DNA from: Diplodia intermedia
Lineage: Eukaryota; Ascomycota; Dothideomycetes; Botryosphaeriales; Botryosphaeriaceae
DNA length: 64,000 nucleotides
Assembly (NCBI GenBank): GCA_021495925.1
Contig: JAKEKT010000008.1
Coordinates: 434,001-498,000 of the forward strand
Direction of reading: 5' to 3'
Shown here: positions 42,866 through 53,379 of the stretch, piece by piece
Numbering within the stretch: the stretch's first letter is position 1
Layout of the letters: the number at the start of each line of letters is the position of its first letter
Program-made: the position numbers and the translations under genes
Notes under the pieces: model-generated
Told to the model about the DNA's origin: nothing
Seen by the model: only the letters and a program-made list of their open reading frames with translations
Database searches by the model: none

Positions 42866-44485
42866 ATGGCTCCCTTGGACTCCAGACAGCAGCTGCTTGC
42901 CTCGATTCGAGGCCAGATGATGTACCTTCCTGATCTTTGGCCGTACTTTTGTCATTGGCCCACGGGCATCAACCAAGGACTTGATCGTTTACGGAAAGAC
43001 GAGAGCGATTGGCTCGACGCGTGAGTATACTTACCACTTCCCTTTAAATTCTCTTTGGGGTTGATATTAACAGTGTTGGAACTCTGCAGAAACATCCCAT
43101 CACCAAGGTTGAGAGCAGCGTTCAAGAAAGCGGACTTCAGTCTGTTGGGCTCTGCAAGCTCTCCCTGGGCATCCTATGAGCGGCTCAGGATTGCCTCGCT
43201 GCTGATTGTTTGGGTACGTCCGGGATACTCTGACTTGTCTTTCGTCCATTCGGCTAACCTCATGCTTCGTACTACCAGATCTTCGTGGTGGATGATGGTA
43301 AGCACTGTCCAGCTCTACCTCGGCCTGTATTGATTGATCCGCTAATGCTGTTGCTTAGAGCTCGACATGGAGGACGCATCTATGGTCGACGATCTCGATG
43401 CTTCCAACCAATATCGGCATGACCTCATTGAGCTCGTGCGTGATTGCCTCGGGCTTTCCGTAGACGGTGAAGAGGACTTTGAAGGGGCTGTATGCGCTAG
43501 TCGTCTGGCCAGCGACACAGGCTACAGCCATATCATCCAAAGCTTCACTGAGCTCGGCGATGCAATCCGGAAGGAATACAACATCGGTAAAACCAGACAA
43601 ATGAAACATTGCAGGGACTGGCTTTACTAACAAGAAAATAGAACAAAGACAACGGCTATTCGACAACATTAAGTTTTATCTGGACATGACAAAAGAGGAG
43701 CAGTGTTCCAGATTGGGTGGTGGTGTACCCAGCCCTGAAGAATACTGGACTTTCCGTGACGGCGCCAGTGCTGTGGAAGCATGTCTTTCTATGGTCGAGT
43801 CAGTGGAACCGCACTACCCTTTTCGAGTCTATACATGCTGACAAGACGTGCAGGTTTCTTGGAGAATCCAAAGGGCTCCCACGGCAAGTGTTCGAAGACC
43901 CTGACATGAAGAAGCTGTGGACCATGGCCAACATCAATGTCTCTTGGTATGTCTACCTTTCGTCCATGGTAGCGACTAAGCTAATAGACACCCAGCGTCA
44001 ACGATATATTCTCAGTAAAGAAAGAGATGGTAAGTCGGGATTTCATCCCCTCTCTTCCTCCCTGATCTCTCTTCTGACGGCAACCGTTGTGACTCAGGCC
44101 GGATTGTCGATTGCGAATACAATCCCAATCTTTTATGCAGCCGCTACAGAAAGCGAGAATCCTCTCGAGACTTCGACTCAGCGAGCCGTAGCTCTGATCG
44201 CAGATACCATCGCCGAGATGGATGACCTATCCGACAAGCTCATGCTTCGTTACGGCAACGAGGACCCAAATGATCAGTTGACAAAGGACTTGCAAACCAT
44301 GATCGACGGTTGCAAGTCTTGGTGCACGGGGAACCTGCACTGGAGGTATGCACGTCCATTCCCTCTCGATTGGCGAGTTGATGCTGATTGGTAAATTCTT
44401 GGAATCTTACAGTTACGAAACAAGACGGTATGGAAAACTCGGCGACAACCGGAACAAAGACGGAAGTCTCTTCATTTATCTGTAA
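42866..44485 (+). CDS. Class I terpene (sesquiterpene-type) synthase, nine exons
   Basis: Ionises a prenyl diphosphate, probably farnesyl diphosphate, and cyclises it; the product cannot be predicted. Exons: 42866-43020, 43090-43213, 43279-43297 (19 nt), 43359-43586, 43642-43798, 43854-43946, 43996-44029 (34 nt), 44098-44345 and 44413-44485. Together they encode 376 residues, the normal size for a fungal sesquiterpene synthase. The N terminus is typical (YLPDLWPYFCHWPTGINQGL). The Asp-rich metal motif DDELD (98-102) is assembled from the 19-nt exon and its neighbour. The NSE motif NDIFSVKKE (261-269; Asn261, Ser265, Glu269) is recovered only by splicing, and so is the C-terminal NLHWSYETRRYGKL with its Arg-Tyr pair (358-359). 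All landmark residues are intact, so it is probably active. The next gene downstream is an MFS transporter on the same strand. No P450 or prenyltransferase gene is nearby. Confidence 0.92.
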
Positions 44486-45057
44486 AAATTGATGTCATCT
44501 TCGTCTCGGTGTTGGGCGGCTTTACTGGGAAATGGATAGTAGAATACAACGACGGCAACGAAAGACTGAATGTAACGATTTATCTTAGTAGTTCTTTGTC
44601 AGTAGCTCGAAGCGATCGTTATGTACGATTGGGCACAAACAATGGAAAAAGCAAATACACGTGTTCTGCTCCCGTGTCGGCAACTTCGCGTCTTCTGACA
44701 TTGCTAACCTTTGGTAGTGCCCACACAAATATGCAAGGTGAGATCACTGGATAAGATGTCTCATGTGACAGTAACCATGGGCGCTTGGCCTGCAGATTGA
44801 TCTTCCCGGGTACGCCAGCAGTTCCGAAGGCCTTCAGCTGTCCCCGCGGTGATACGTGCGGAGCCAATCATGCATGGTGGCGCCGACTACAACCCCAAAG
44901 GTGGTGTGGACACGACGTCTTGGAAACGCTGGCGCCTTCCCCGCTTCTTCTGCAAAGGTTGGTATATAAAGGCCTCCTCATTTACATTTCTGGACTCAGC
45001 TGCGCGCTTTCCTTTCCACCACCTCATCAATCTCCCCGCATTGGCTCCACCGTCACA
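44486..45057. other. Intergenic, terpene synthase to MFS gene
   Basis: 570 bp holding the terpene synthase 3' UTR and the MFS promoter. Nothing else is recognised. Confidence 0.5.
44963..44972 (+). promoter_or_regulatory. TATA box of the MFS transporter gene
   Basis: TATATAAAGG lies 86 bp upstream of the MFS start codon, a canonical TATA element at a plausible distance. Confidence 0.6.
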
Positions 45058-46686
45058 ATGAGCCACAACGCTTTCGCTAAAGAAAATGGGCATGAGAGTG
45101 TATCAAACGCATCAGATAATCGCAATGGCTTCCGTGAAGAGTGGACAGAGGAAGAGGAAAAGCAGGCGCTGAAACAACTGGACCTCTCCTTGATGACACT
45201 GTGAGGATCTTACAACACTGGGAAGAATACGCACCCCTAATTGCTTGTAGGCTTTTTGTGCTGTATCTCCTGAGCTATGTCGACCGCTCAAACCTTGGAA
45301 GTGCTTTTGTCGCAGGCATGGGACGGAGTTGGGGAATTACATCCAACCAGTATTCTTGGATCATCATTGTCTACTACATAACGTACCCACTCGGCCACGT
45401 ATTCATTCCCTTGTGGAAACTATTCAATCTGCCGGTAAGCGCCTCTTGGAGCATGATAGCCGTGCGTTACTGATTAGAGTGGCAGCTTTGGGTCGCTTTG
45501 ATGGCACTCGGATGGGGAGCTATGAGCATGTTCCAGGCAGCTACAACCAACTTTGCCGGCATGCTTGTGTGCAGGGCTCTACTAGGAATCTTCGAAGCTG
45601 GCTTCTCCCCAGCCGTCCCGCTCTACCTGACCTTTTTCTACAACAAGCGCGAAATGGGGCTCAGATACGGCCTCTTCCTGTCTGCTGCTCCACTGGCAAA
45701 TTCATTCGCGACAGCACTCGCCTACGGCATCGTCCAAGCCCGCACGGCTCTGGACGGCTGGCAACTACTCTTCGTCATAGGTCAGCAAACCCTTGCAGCC
45801 GACATCCGATCAAGCACTGACAAAGACAAAACAAAAACAAGAGGGCCTCCCCACCATCGTCGTCGCCCTCTTCACCTACCACTACCTCCCCAACTCGCCG
45901 TCCGAGTGCCACTTCCTCACCGCGCGCCAGAACCGCATCGTCCACGCGCGCTCGGCCAAAGCCCGCGGCGACGCGGGCGCGGGCAAGGGCGCGCCGCTGG
46001 ACCCGCGCCTCGCGCTCGCCGCGCTGCGCGACCCCAAGTGCCACGCCGCGGCGGCGCTCTTCTTCTGCTGCGACATCGCCTTCGGCTCGCTGCCGGCGTA
46101 CCTGCCGACCATGGTGCGCGACATGGGCTTCACCGCCGTCAACGCGCAGGGCCTGTCGGCGCCGCCGTACCTCGTCGCCTTCGCCGCCTGCATCGGCGCC
46201 TGCCTCGCGTCCGACCGCGCGCAGAACCGCGGCGCGTTCCTGGCCGCGTGCTTCTGCGTCGGCGGCGCCGGCTTCGTCGTGCTGGCGGCCGTCGAGGTCG
46301 TCGCGCTGCGCTACCTCGCCGTCTTCCTCGTCTGCGCCGGCGTCTTCGCCGGCATCGCGCTGAACTGCGTGTGGCTGACGGATAACCAGGGCGGGTCGAC
46401 GAAGAGGGGCGTCGGGCTGGCTCTTGCCGGCATGGTCGGCCACGCCGGCTCCGTCCTGGGCGGCTTCATCTTCCCGGCGGAGGAGGGCCCGCGGTACTTC
46501 AGGGGCATGTGGATCTGTGCCGGGTGCATGTTTCTCGGCGCGTGCACGGCCATGGTGCTGAGCCTGAGCTTGTGGCTGGTGAACAGACGTCGCGATCGGC
46601 TGCATGGTAAGAGCACGATTGATGACGCTCCTGCCGAGGTGGAGACCTTGGGGGACGGGCATCCGATGTACCGCTACGTCTTGTGA
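45058..46686 (+). CDS. MFS transporter, anion:cation symporter (Dal5-like) family
   Basis: A plasma-membrane transporter for an organic anion (family members carry allantoate, nicotinate, biotin and similar acids); the substrate is unknown. Exons 45058-45200, 45251-45434, 45486-45780 and 45842-46686 give 488 residues. A cytosolic acidic N terminus is followed by helix 1 with the family motif LFVLYLLSYVDRSNLGSA. Then come YSWIIIVYYITYPLGHVFIP, the helix 4 motif VCRALLGIFEAGFSPAVPLYL and NKREMGLRYGLFLSAAPLAN. A hydrophilic central loop (about 230-265) follows, and then the second six-helix half with the conserved VWLTDNQGGSTKRGVGLALAGM region. The last exon is markedly more GC-rich than the first three. 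It lies about 570 bp downstream of the terpene synthase on the same strand, which could mean export of, or supply for, that pathway; this is only positional. Confidence 0.88.
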
Positions 46687-46801
46687 AACTGGGATGATCT
46701 CCAAGGCTCGTTATAGACGTGACAACGGAACCGTTTATGGAGACATGAGTGGAGAGTAAATTGATGGCATCTGGCTTAGCTGCGGAATGCAAGGCTCTAC
46801 C

Positions 46802-47528
46802 TCAATGACATGTTTTTCCGTACTTTCTCAACCTCACGTAATTGTAAGGCAGGGGTGCCACGAATCCAGCACCAATCGAGATCGCCGCCGCAGTCCAGAA
46901 CCACGGATCTCCCATGTTGACTGCTCCGCCAGTGAGGTGATAGTCGACCACGTTCTGCGCCATCTCCATGGTCAACATCGAAATTAGACTCATGCCCGCT
47001 GCCGTCTTCGCTGCGGCGGGCCAGGAGAGACTGTCCCGGCCGACGCGCAGCAGTACGGTCTCGAGTATCATCGATGACGAGACACCCGCGGCCACTTTGT
47101 GAGATGTATATTAGTGGATGTTTCCTCGATCTGGCATGGCCGGGGGAGCGGTGCTTACTTGATGTAGCCATGATGGGACCAACCCCCAAATCAGAGTAGA
47201 AGGACTGCAGGAACCAGAGGGCAGAAAAGTCGCCGAGGGTGCACCCAACGAGACAACGCAGTGTGTTTACAGATGCGCGCTTCCATGTTGAGCTGGACGT
47301 CCAGAAAGGGAGTGTTGTTGGCGCTGGAGTGGTTTGCTTTTTCTCGCAGGATGCTGTACGTTGACATGCATATACTTTGTTTGACGTGGACAACGTCCGG
47401 CGCGGCGATTGAGCAAAAGAAAGAAAATGGATACCAAAGCGTTCGTATGCTCGCTTATGAAGGGCACGATTGCCCAGGAGAGGACCATATATTCGAACAC
47501 TTCTGGCGCTGAAGTGAATGGAAGTCAT
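46802..47528 (-). CDS. DUF4396-domain membrane protein, possible mitochondrial presequence
   Basis: A membrane protein of unknown function with the DUF4396 fold. Two exons, 47528-47159 and 47094-46802, are joined across a 64-nt intron, giving 220 residues. The join recreates GPIMATSMAAGVSSSMILET. Family landmarks are LVGCTLGDFSALWFLQ, the ISMLTMEMAQNVVDYHLTGG helix (acidic/amide residues in a helix often compared with metal-binding oxidase-related folds) and the C-terminal LPYNYVRLRKYGKTCH. About four hydrophobic helices are present. The N terminus is rich in Arg/Ser with no acids at first, compatible with mitochondrial import. An extra in-frame phase-1 intron (about 81 nt, GTATCC...TACAG) may lie inside exon 1, shortening the presequence. 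An earlier in-frame Met exists at 47633. Confidence 0.78.
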
Positions 47529-48111
47529 GTCAATTTTCCCCCCGGACTTTGAATTCAGTGGATTGAGAAGTACTCTTCTGAATTTGCTGAGGTTTGTTAG
47601 GAAGACGAGACAGCAAGGAGTAGCAATATGCAATTATTGCTAAGGCTGTTGTGTTGACGAAGTATTATGAAGAAAGGATGGGGGGCGACAGTCGGATGAA
47701 ATAGGCGAGAGAAAGGCTGAGGCTTTTCTGCGATTCGTCGAGGCCGAAACCGATCGCGAGGGCTGCTTATGTAAAACCATCATAAAACCAAATTTAGGAG
47801 GCCAAACAGTCGTGGATGGATAATTCAAAGGCAAGCATGCTAAATAGATTTGGTACTTGAAGTTTCTGTCAGCGTGCTGCTGGTAAATGTTTACTGTACA
47901 TCAGTACCTCTTCGCAAATTGACCAAAGGTCAATAGATTTACTGTCGCTAGAAAGTACTATGCTATCGTGTCCCAAAGGATCAACACAATGAAGTGCATA
48001 AGTTTAATGACCTGCTATGGCGCAATGATTGTATGCACCCAAAGGTGATACGAAGACCGAAAGGAACAAGACCACAATATTCCGGAAGGCTCAGGAATGA
48101 AAGTAATGAGC
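47529..48111. other. AT-richer intergenic region
   Basis: 580 bp between the DUF4396 gene and the first HET gene, AT-rich at 47820-48000. No gene, RNA or repeat is seen. Confidence 0.5.
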
Positions 48112-50046
48112 TCAGGCAAGTTGGACACGCCTCCAAGTTCGATGAGTCGTCTTCCATACCTCAGCATCGATTTGCCCAACAGCAACTCTCTCCTCATAAC
48201 AATCGAGACATTGGATAAGCATGACATTCACAAATTTCTTCGCCGAAGCCAGCCTTTCGTCTGGAGGGCCTGAATTGAAAGCCTTGAGGGGTAATACCGA
48301 TTTGCTCTCCAGAAAATGCACTGAGGCTGGATGGATACCCCAATTCTTGCTGCTCATCTTGCCGGGGGCCTTTTCAAATAGCTCCGTTGGAGCTACCTGC
48401 TTGTCTGGGGGGCCACAGCTCCAATTTTTAAGGCAAACAGAGAGAGCTACGATCTCAAGGTGTCTTCCGCTACAGAAAGCGCCCGCCAAGTCCTCATGGT
48501 CGATGTCGACAATCGTTCCCACGATGTTTTGCCGAATGTCCAGGAGTGCGGCCGTGTTCTTCAAGGAAAGGTGATTGCCTGATAACCATAGAAAGTTGCG
48601 GTCAGATGTTTCTCTGACTTTCCCACCAGGACGTAAAGGGCGAACGGGTGCTGAAAAAGCGTAGAATTGGAGAGTAGAACCGATTGGCTGAAAGCTCTGC
48701 AGATCCGTTGCCTCCACGTTTGACCCTTTGAGAAGTGCTTGGCTATACACTCTCAGATAATCATCAGGATGGAAAATGGATCCGACCGGTCGGGGACCTT
48801 CTGGTGAAACAATGACTTTTGTTTTCACTAGAGGGGCCAGGATTGTATCAAGGGCTTGTTCATACTCAATCCAACAAATGGGAAAAGAGACCTTGGTTGC
48901 CCAGCCCATCCAGGACCAGCTTGGTAATTGAGGTTCGGAGCCGCGCCGGCTCATTGGAGCCCCTGAAAGCTGCGCATTCCATAGTAGGGCATAATCAAAA
49001 AAGCGATCTGGGAGCCCATAATAGAACGAGCATCCCAAAATCGATGTCAAGGCTGATTCAATCCCAGAAAACGCGGGCCAGATGTCAGAAGCAAAGCTGA
49101 GGTCCTTTCCAGAATAGCACTCAACGATCCAAACATAGGAAAAGAACCAGGATAACTTAGAAGCCGTTACCAGTCGAGACAATGGGAACATTAGGCCTTG
49201 TTTGTGTTGAGGATGGGGCGTCTCCCAGTGATAGGAAAGTCCACTGTACCAGCTTCTGGTACCGCACTGTAGGATGAAGCGGTTGGTGTAGCTGAACAGG
49301 CGCCTGCGAGAAAGAAGTATTTCCTGGTAGGTCCATGCTCGGCTCCCAAATTTAGAGATACCCAGAGTCTCCTCCAGGGAGCGATCATCTATTGGAGCGG
49401 CCGTGCTAGGATTTTCCTCTGGCCGAAGGGCGTTGGTGTAGTGGACAAATGGGAGGCAGCTATTGGCATCCCACGCTTCGGCCGCAACGATGGTCAAGAA
49501 CGATCTGGAATAGATGTGTGCCATATGAGCAATCTGGTGATGTTTCTGGTCTGCGTCGTCCTGGACAATACAAAGAGAGTCGATCCATAGATAAGTCCCT
49601 CTGAGTCCTTGCACCATATGAATGGCATCGCGAGCAATTTGCGGGATATCTCGTATGATGGCCTCAAGTGATCCCTCTTGGCAGAGAAAGTCGAAGTTGG
49701 ACTTCAGAAGGCGGTACTGCTGTACGCCACCCCAAACGTAGCTAAGCGTGAGATAGCCACATGTTGCTGAGTTGTGTCGGACCAAGCACATCTTTCGTAC
49801 GTCAATGAGGGTAATCTCAAAGTCGGCCTTGCCAAGACCAAGGACATCCCCATTGCAGCCATCGCCGTGATGTTCGCAACATGTCTTGAGTTGGGGTAGG
49901 ATAAGCTTGCAGCGGCGAGCGATGAGAGCTTTGGTATCGTGGGAGTCTGAGCTCATAGTAGAGACAAATGTTGGACAGAAACAACGAGGTTGATGAGCGG
50001 AAGGGGACAGCTGACCTGTAGACATGGCAGAGTGGAAACCCCGCAC
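48112..50046 (-). CDS. Heterokaryon-incompatibility (HET) domain protein, intronless
   Basis: HET domains occur in filamentous ascomycetes and trigger cell death on contact between unlike individuals; many members have no known recognition partner. 644 residues from one exon (later in-frame Mets at 50025 and 49956 are possible starts). The HET core lies at about 95-235: GYLTLSYVWGGVQQYRL, IPQIARDAIHMVQGL, RGTYLWIDSLCIVQDDADQ, IAHMAHIYSRSFLTIVAAE and the closing SRAWTYQEILLSRRRLF. The usual LSYCWG motif is LSYVWG here. The C-terminal half (SWSWMGWATKVSFP and after) is the variable region seen in many HET proteins, with no added NACHT or repeat domain. The gene is intact. Confidence 0.88.
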   Translation of the reverse strand: MRGFHSAMSTGQLSPSAHQPRCFCPTFVSTMSSDSHDTKALIARRCKLILPQLKTCCEHHGDGCNGDVLGLGKADFEITLIDVRKMCLVRHNSATCGYLTLSYVWGGVQQYRLLKSNFDFLCQEGSLEAIIRDIPQIARDAIHMVQGLRGTYLWIDSLCIVQDDADQKHHQIAHMAHIYSRSFLTIVAAEAWDANSCLPFVHYTNALRPEENPSTAAPIDDRSLEETLGISKFGSRAWTYQEILLSRRRLFSYTNRFILQCGTRSWYSGLSYHWETPHPQHKQGLMFPLSRLVTASKLSWFFSYVWIVECYSGKDLSFASDIWPAFSGIESALTSILGCSFYYGLPDRFFDYALLWNAQLSGAPMSRRGSEPQLPSWSWMGWATKVSFPICWIEYEQALDTILAPLVKTKVIVSPEGPRPVGSIFHPDDYLRVYSQALLKGSNVEATDLQSFQPIGSTLQFYAFSAPVRPLRPGGKVRETSDRNFLWLSGNHLSLKNTAALLDIRQNIVGTIVDIDHEDLAGAFCSGRHLEIVALSVCLKNWSCGPPDKQVAPTELFEKAPGKMSSKNWGIHPASVHFLESKSVLPLKAFNSGPPDERLASAKKFVNVMLIQCLDCYEERVAVGQIDAEVWKTTHRTWRRVQLA

Positions 50047-50484
50047 AGAGGGGACCTCACCTAGGGGTGATATAACTGGCTACGCATGCTACGTATCTTC
50101 CGTGGCACTGCTCAGCCTTGATTGCGATGTAAGTAGGCTGCAGTCAGCCTCTGGGTCAGTCGCGTCCGCCTGGACACTTGCAGGAAAGTTGCGGTCATTT
50201 GGTACTCCTTTCGAGATCAGCTGCTTTAAAGCAGCTGGTGGATACGATTCGAATGCTGATGCAGGATTTGGGAGTAGAAAAAGAGTTCGTTGGCGGGAGC
50301 GACTCCCTCCGCGGGGTGTCACTAACCAAGACGGGAAAGCTTACGATACAGCTACCCGTAAATTTCGGGCGCTTGACGTAGCGCCCAGGCCCTCTCTGGC
50401 TTCCAACCACATTGCGCAATAAACATCAACACTAGCTTTCCCCGCGCACCAGACTTTTCCTCAGTTCCCTTTCCCCCGGAAACG
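50047..50484. other. Divergent promoter, HET gene/GET2
   Basis: 440 bp between two start codons facing away from each other. No distinct element is recognised. Confidence 0.45.
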
Positions 50485-51505
50485 ATGGAAACGCCCCAAG
50501 AAAGCGATGCCCAACGCCGCGCGCGCGAGCGTCGTGAGCGCCGTCAAGCCAAAATCGCCTCGCAAGGCTCGTCACGCCTGGAGGCCATCACCTCGCTGAG
50601 TGGCCGCCCAGCTCCCGCAGTCGAAGATGGTAAGCCCACTCTCTCCTCGCCAGCTCCTTACACCTACCTCAACCGTGCACTTCTGACTCCGCTCTACAGC
50701 CAGCCCCGCGCCTGCAAAACCCGCGGAAACCACCTCCGCCGCCGCCGCCGTGGCGCACGACTCCGCCGACCCGCCCGAAGTCGACATCAGCGAGCACTAC
50801 TACCAACCCGCGCCGCGCCGCCTGCCTCCCTCCTCCGGCGCCTCGGGAGCCTCCACGCCCTTCGGTCCCGCCAGCGGGCGGGACAGTCCATTCGCCGGCG
50901 GCGGCGGTGGCGGCGGCATGAACGACGACCCAATGATGCGGATGATGCAGCAGATGATGCAGGGCGGCGACCAGCCGGGAGGCGCGCCGGGAGGAGACGA
51001 CCCGATGATGAAGATGATGCAGGCGATGATGGGCATGAACGGCGGCGGCGGCGGTCCTCCGGGAGGCCAGACGGCGGAGGCGCAGAAGCAGGCGACCGGC
51101 TCGGCGTACGTGTGGCGCGTCGTGCACGCCGTCTTCTCGTTCGGGCTGGCGGCGTACGTCGCGCTGACGTCGACTTTCGACGGGTCGAAGCTGAGCCGGA
51201 GCGCGTCGGCCGCTTTCGCCCACCAGCACGAGGGCGAGGCGGGCGCTGCGGGGAAGCGGCTGTTCTACATCTTCGCGACGGCCGAGGTGCTGCTGCAGAC
51301 GACGCGGTTCTTCGTGGAGAAGGGGAGGCTGCAGCAGGGCGGCATCATGGGGACGTTGTCGACCGTGCTGCCGGAGCCGTTCGCTGGGTACGTGAGGTTG
51401 GCGGGACGGTATAGCGTGATCTACACGACGGTTGTTGCAGACGCCATGGTGGTCGTGTTCGTGCTGGGGGTGATGGCTTGGTGGAAGGGTGCAGTGGTGA
51501 ACTAG
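50485..51505 (+). CDS. GET2: GET complex subunit GET2 (tail-anchored protein insertion)
   Basis: With GET1 it forms the ER membrane receptor that takes tail-anchored proteins from the GET3 ATPase. Exons 50485-50629 and 50700-51505 give 316 residues. The N-terminal basic motif RRARERRERRQAKIASQGS is the conserved GET3-binding helix, followed by SRLEAITSLSGRP, typical of fungal GET2. A long Gly/Met-rich linker follows (DDPMMRMMQQMMQGG and DDPMMKMMQAMMGM, an internal duplication). Three membrane helices end the protein: VVHAVFSFGLAAYVALTS, RLFYIFATAEVLLQTTRFF and TTVVADAMVVVFVLGVMAWW. Size and order fit the family. Confidence 0.87.
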
Positions 51506-51912
51506 GGGAAGGGCTTGCGGAGTAGTCATAAAGAACGATAAATCTATTCAAGTAAAACATTGTAAACATCAGCATACGGAAACGAGCAGGAGTTGTAGAC
51601 GTTGTAAAAGCTTTCCCAAAGTGCCAGGCTGAGGCAGCTAATACCAATTCAATTTGAAATCTCTCATGTGATATTCTTGCGTCAGCCACCGGCCATTGTT
51701 GGGATTGATGCTCCCGGCTGGACACATCTGAACACCCGTATCTAACTGAGAAATCCGCTTTTTGATATATGTCCGCAATGCCACAAAATGGTACTGTACA
51801 ACCAAACACCTCGCCTTGTCTCTTTTGCCTTTGAGCGATATCTCCGTATCCATCTAAGGCCAAATGCTCTCCTCCATCCGGCCCTCCCCTAATTATTCCC
51901 TCGTACCCACGT
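51506..51912. other. Convergent 3' spacer
   Basis: 400 bp between the convergent GET2 and MRP49-like genes; presumed 3' UTRs only. Confidence 0.5.
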
Positions 51913-52715
51913 CTACGAAGGCTCCAGCCCCACCTGTCCCCTTGCCGCGGCCAGCAGCTCGGCCTCCCTCTTCCGCTGCCTGTTGACCGCGGCCTGGCGC
52001 TCGCTGTCCCTGCGACTGCGCTCTTTTTGCTCCTCCAGCTCGCGCAGCTCCTCCTTCTCCACATCCGTCGGCTCGACCTCCTTCGCGCCCGTGACCTCGT
52101 ACAGCTGCTGCAGGATCTCGCCGTCCGTCTTGCCCTTCATGTGGATGGTGACGGTGCGGTCCTTCCGCGCCACCGAGGCGGGCGATTGCGACGAGGTGGA
52201 GGCGGCGTCGGCGGCGGCGGGCGAGTCGAAGAGGATGTTCATGACGGCCGGGTCGGATTGCGCGGCGGTGCGGTCGACGGTGATGCGGAGCGCGGGGTTG
52301 CGGTACTGCAGGCGAGGGAGAACCGCCTTGAAGAACTTCCTGTAGAAGGCGTATTTTGTTAGAGACACTTTCGCTTTCCCGGCTCTGGTTGCGCGGCGGT
52401 GCGGTCGGGGTGGTTGGACTTGGACATACTTGGATCCCCGGTGCCCGTCGTCGATCTGGGGCGCGAAGCGCATAGTTATCTTCTTGACCTCCTTGGGCAT
52501 GACGGCGGCACCAGGCCCGAGCCGGATACCGAGAAGCTGTTTGGAGTAGGCGTATCGTCTTAGTCGAACGGTCTGCGGAGGTGATGCGGCACGGGAGTGC
52601 GAGTAGTTACCTGCTGTGGATTCGCAGACAAATTAGCAATAGCGGGCGAAAAGTTGGGGGCAAAAACTATACTCACTTGCTTCAACTTGAACATGCGCTG
52701 TCCTATCGTCGGCAT
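51913..52715 (-). CDS. MRP49: Mitochondrial large-subunit ribosomal protein, L51/S25/CI-B8 fold (MRP49-like)
   Basis: A mitochondrial ribosome component. The initiator exon 52715-52677 (MPTIGQRMFKLKQ) and main exon 52536-51913 are separated by 140 nt that contain two complete back-to-back introns flanking a 3-nt CAG. The protein is 221 residues with that codon or 220 without it. Splicing restores the family start KLKQLLGIRLGPGAAVMP. The thioredoxin-like L51/S25/CI-B8 region follows: VKKITMRFAPQIDDGHRGSK, KYAFYRKFFKAVLPRLQYRN and PALRITVDRTAAQSDPAVMN. The C-terminal 90 residues form a charged helical extension (EKEELRELEEQKERSRRDSERQ). Without the first exon the frame would start at an internal Met (MPKEVKK), losing a conserved block. 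Confidence 0.8.
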
Positions 52716-53379
52716 CTTGGCGGTTGTGTGGAGAATTGGGGTATTGGGCGGGTGGAAGCTGTTGTTCGAGGTTTCCCATGGGCCGTCGGAATTTTGGAAC
52801 GCCGGTATCTTATCTCTCGCTGATTCATCGGCACGGAAATGGAACGCGCCAACGGGCCGTTACAGAACGCGGTCGCGTCATACCTACCTAGCTACCTATG
52901 ATGGGAGCCATGAAATCAGCGGATGATGCCGCGTCACCGCTGGCTGAAGACGGTTTTGTCATTTCGTGCTCCAATACACGGGCAGTTGCAGTGAATGTCC
53001 GGAGGTAGACAGGCACTTCAAGTTGAAAGCTTCAATTCCTTTACAGCTCACTTCTGCATCTTCCTATTGCCCTAAGCCACCAAATTGGAGGAAGAGCCTG
53101 CATCAACCCTCAACACGGAGTTGCCCTACTCTGCGCAAGAAGGAAAAATCAATTGGCCATGAGACCGAACGCCCCGCAGTCCCAACTACCTAGTTCCTAT
53201 AGCAGTCCCATGACGTTTCGCCGTACGCTCTGTACTCATAACAGTACTCGTGACAGGTATTTACACCCCATCTCATCCAATAATCTAATATCCCGAGAAC
53301 CCGCGGAAGCTATTGCATCGCACTTGCCGCAGTTGGAGCATCAAGTTCGTGTAGCTCATTCTTGTTCTAAAACGTCCAT
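52716..53379. other. Intergenic, promoter of the MRP49-like gene
   Basis: 660 bp upstream of the MRP49-like gene and downstream of the ER-protein gene. AT-richer around 53200-53330. No features are recognised. Confidence 0.45.

Noticed and set aside
45775..46704. 309-codon antisense frame over the last MFS exon
   Set aside because: Explained by the GC-rich exon; its sequence is Arg/Glu/Ala/His repeats without a fold.
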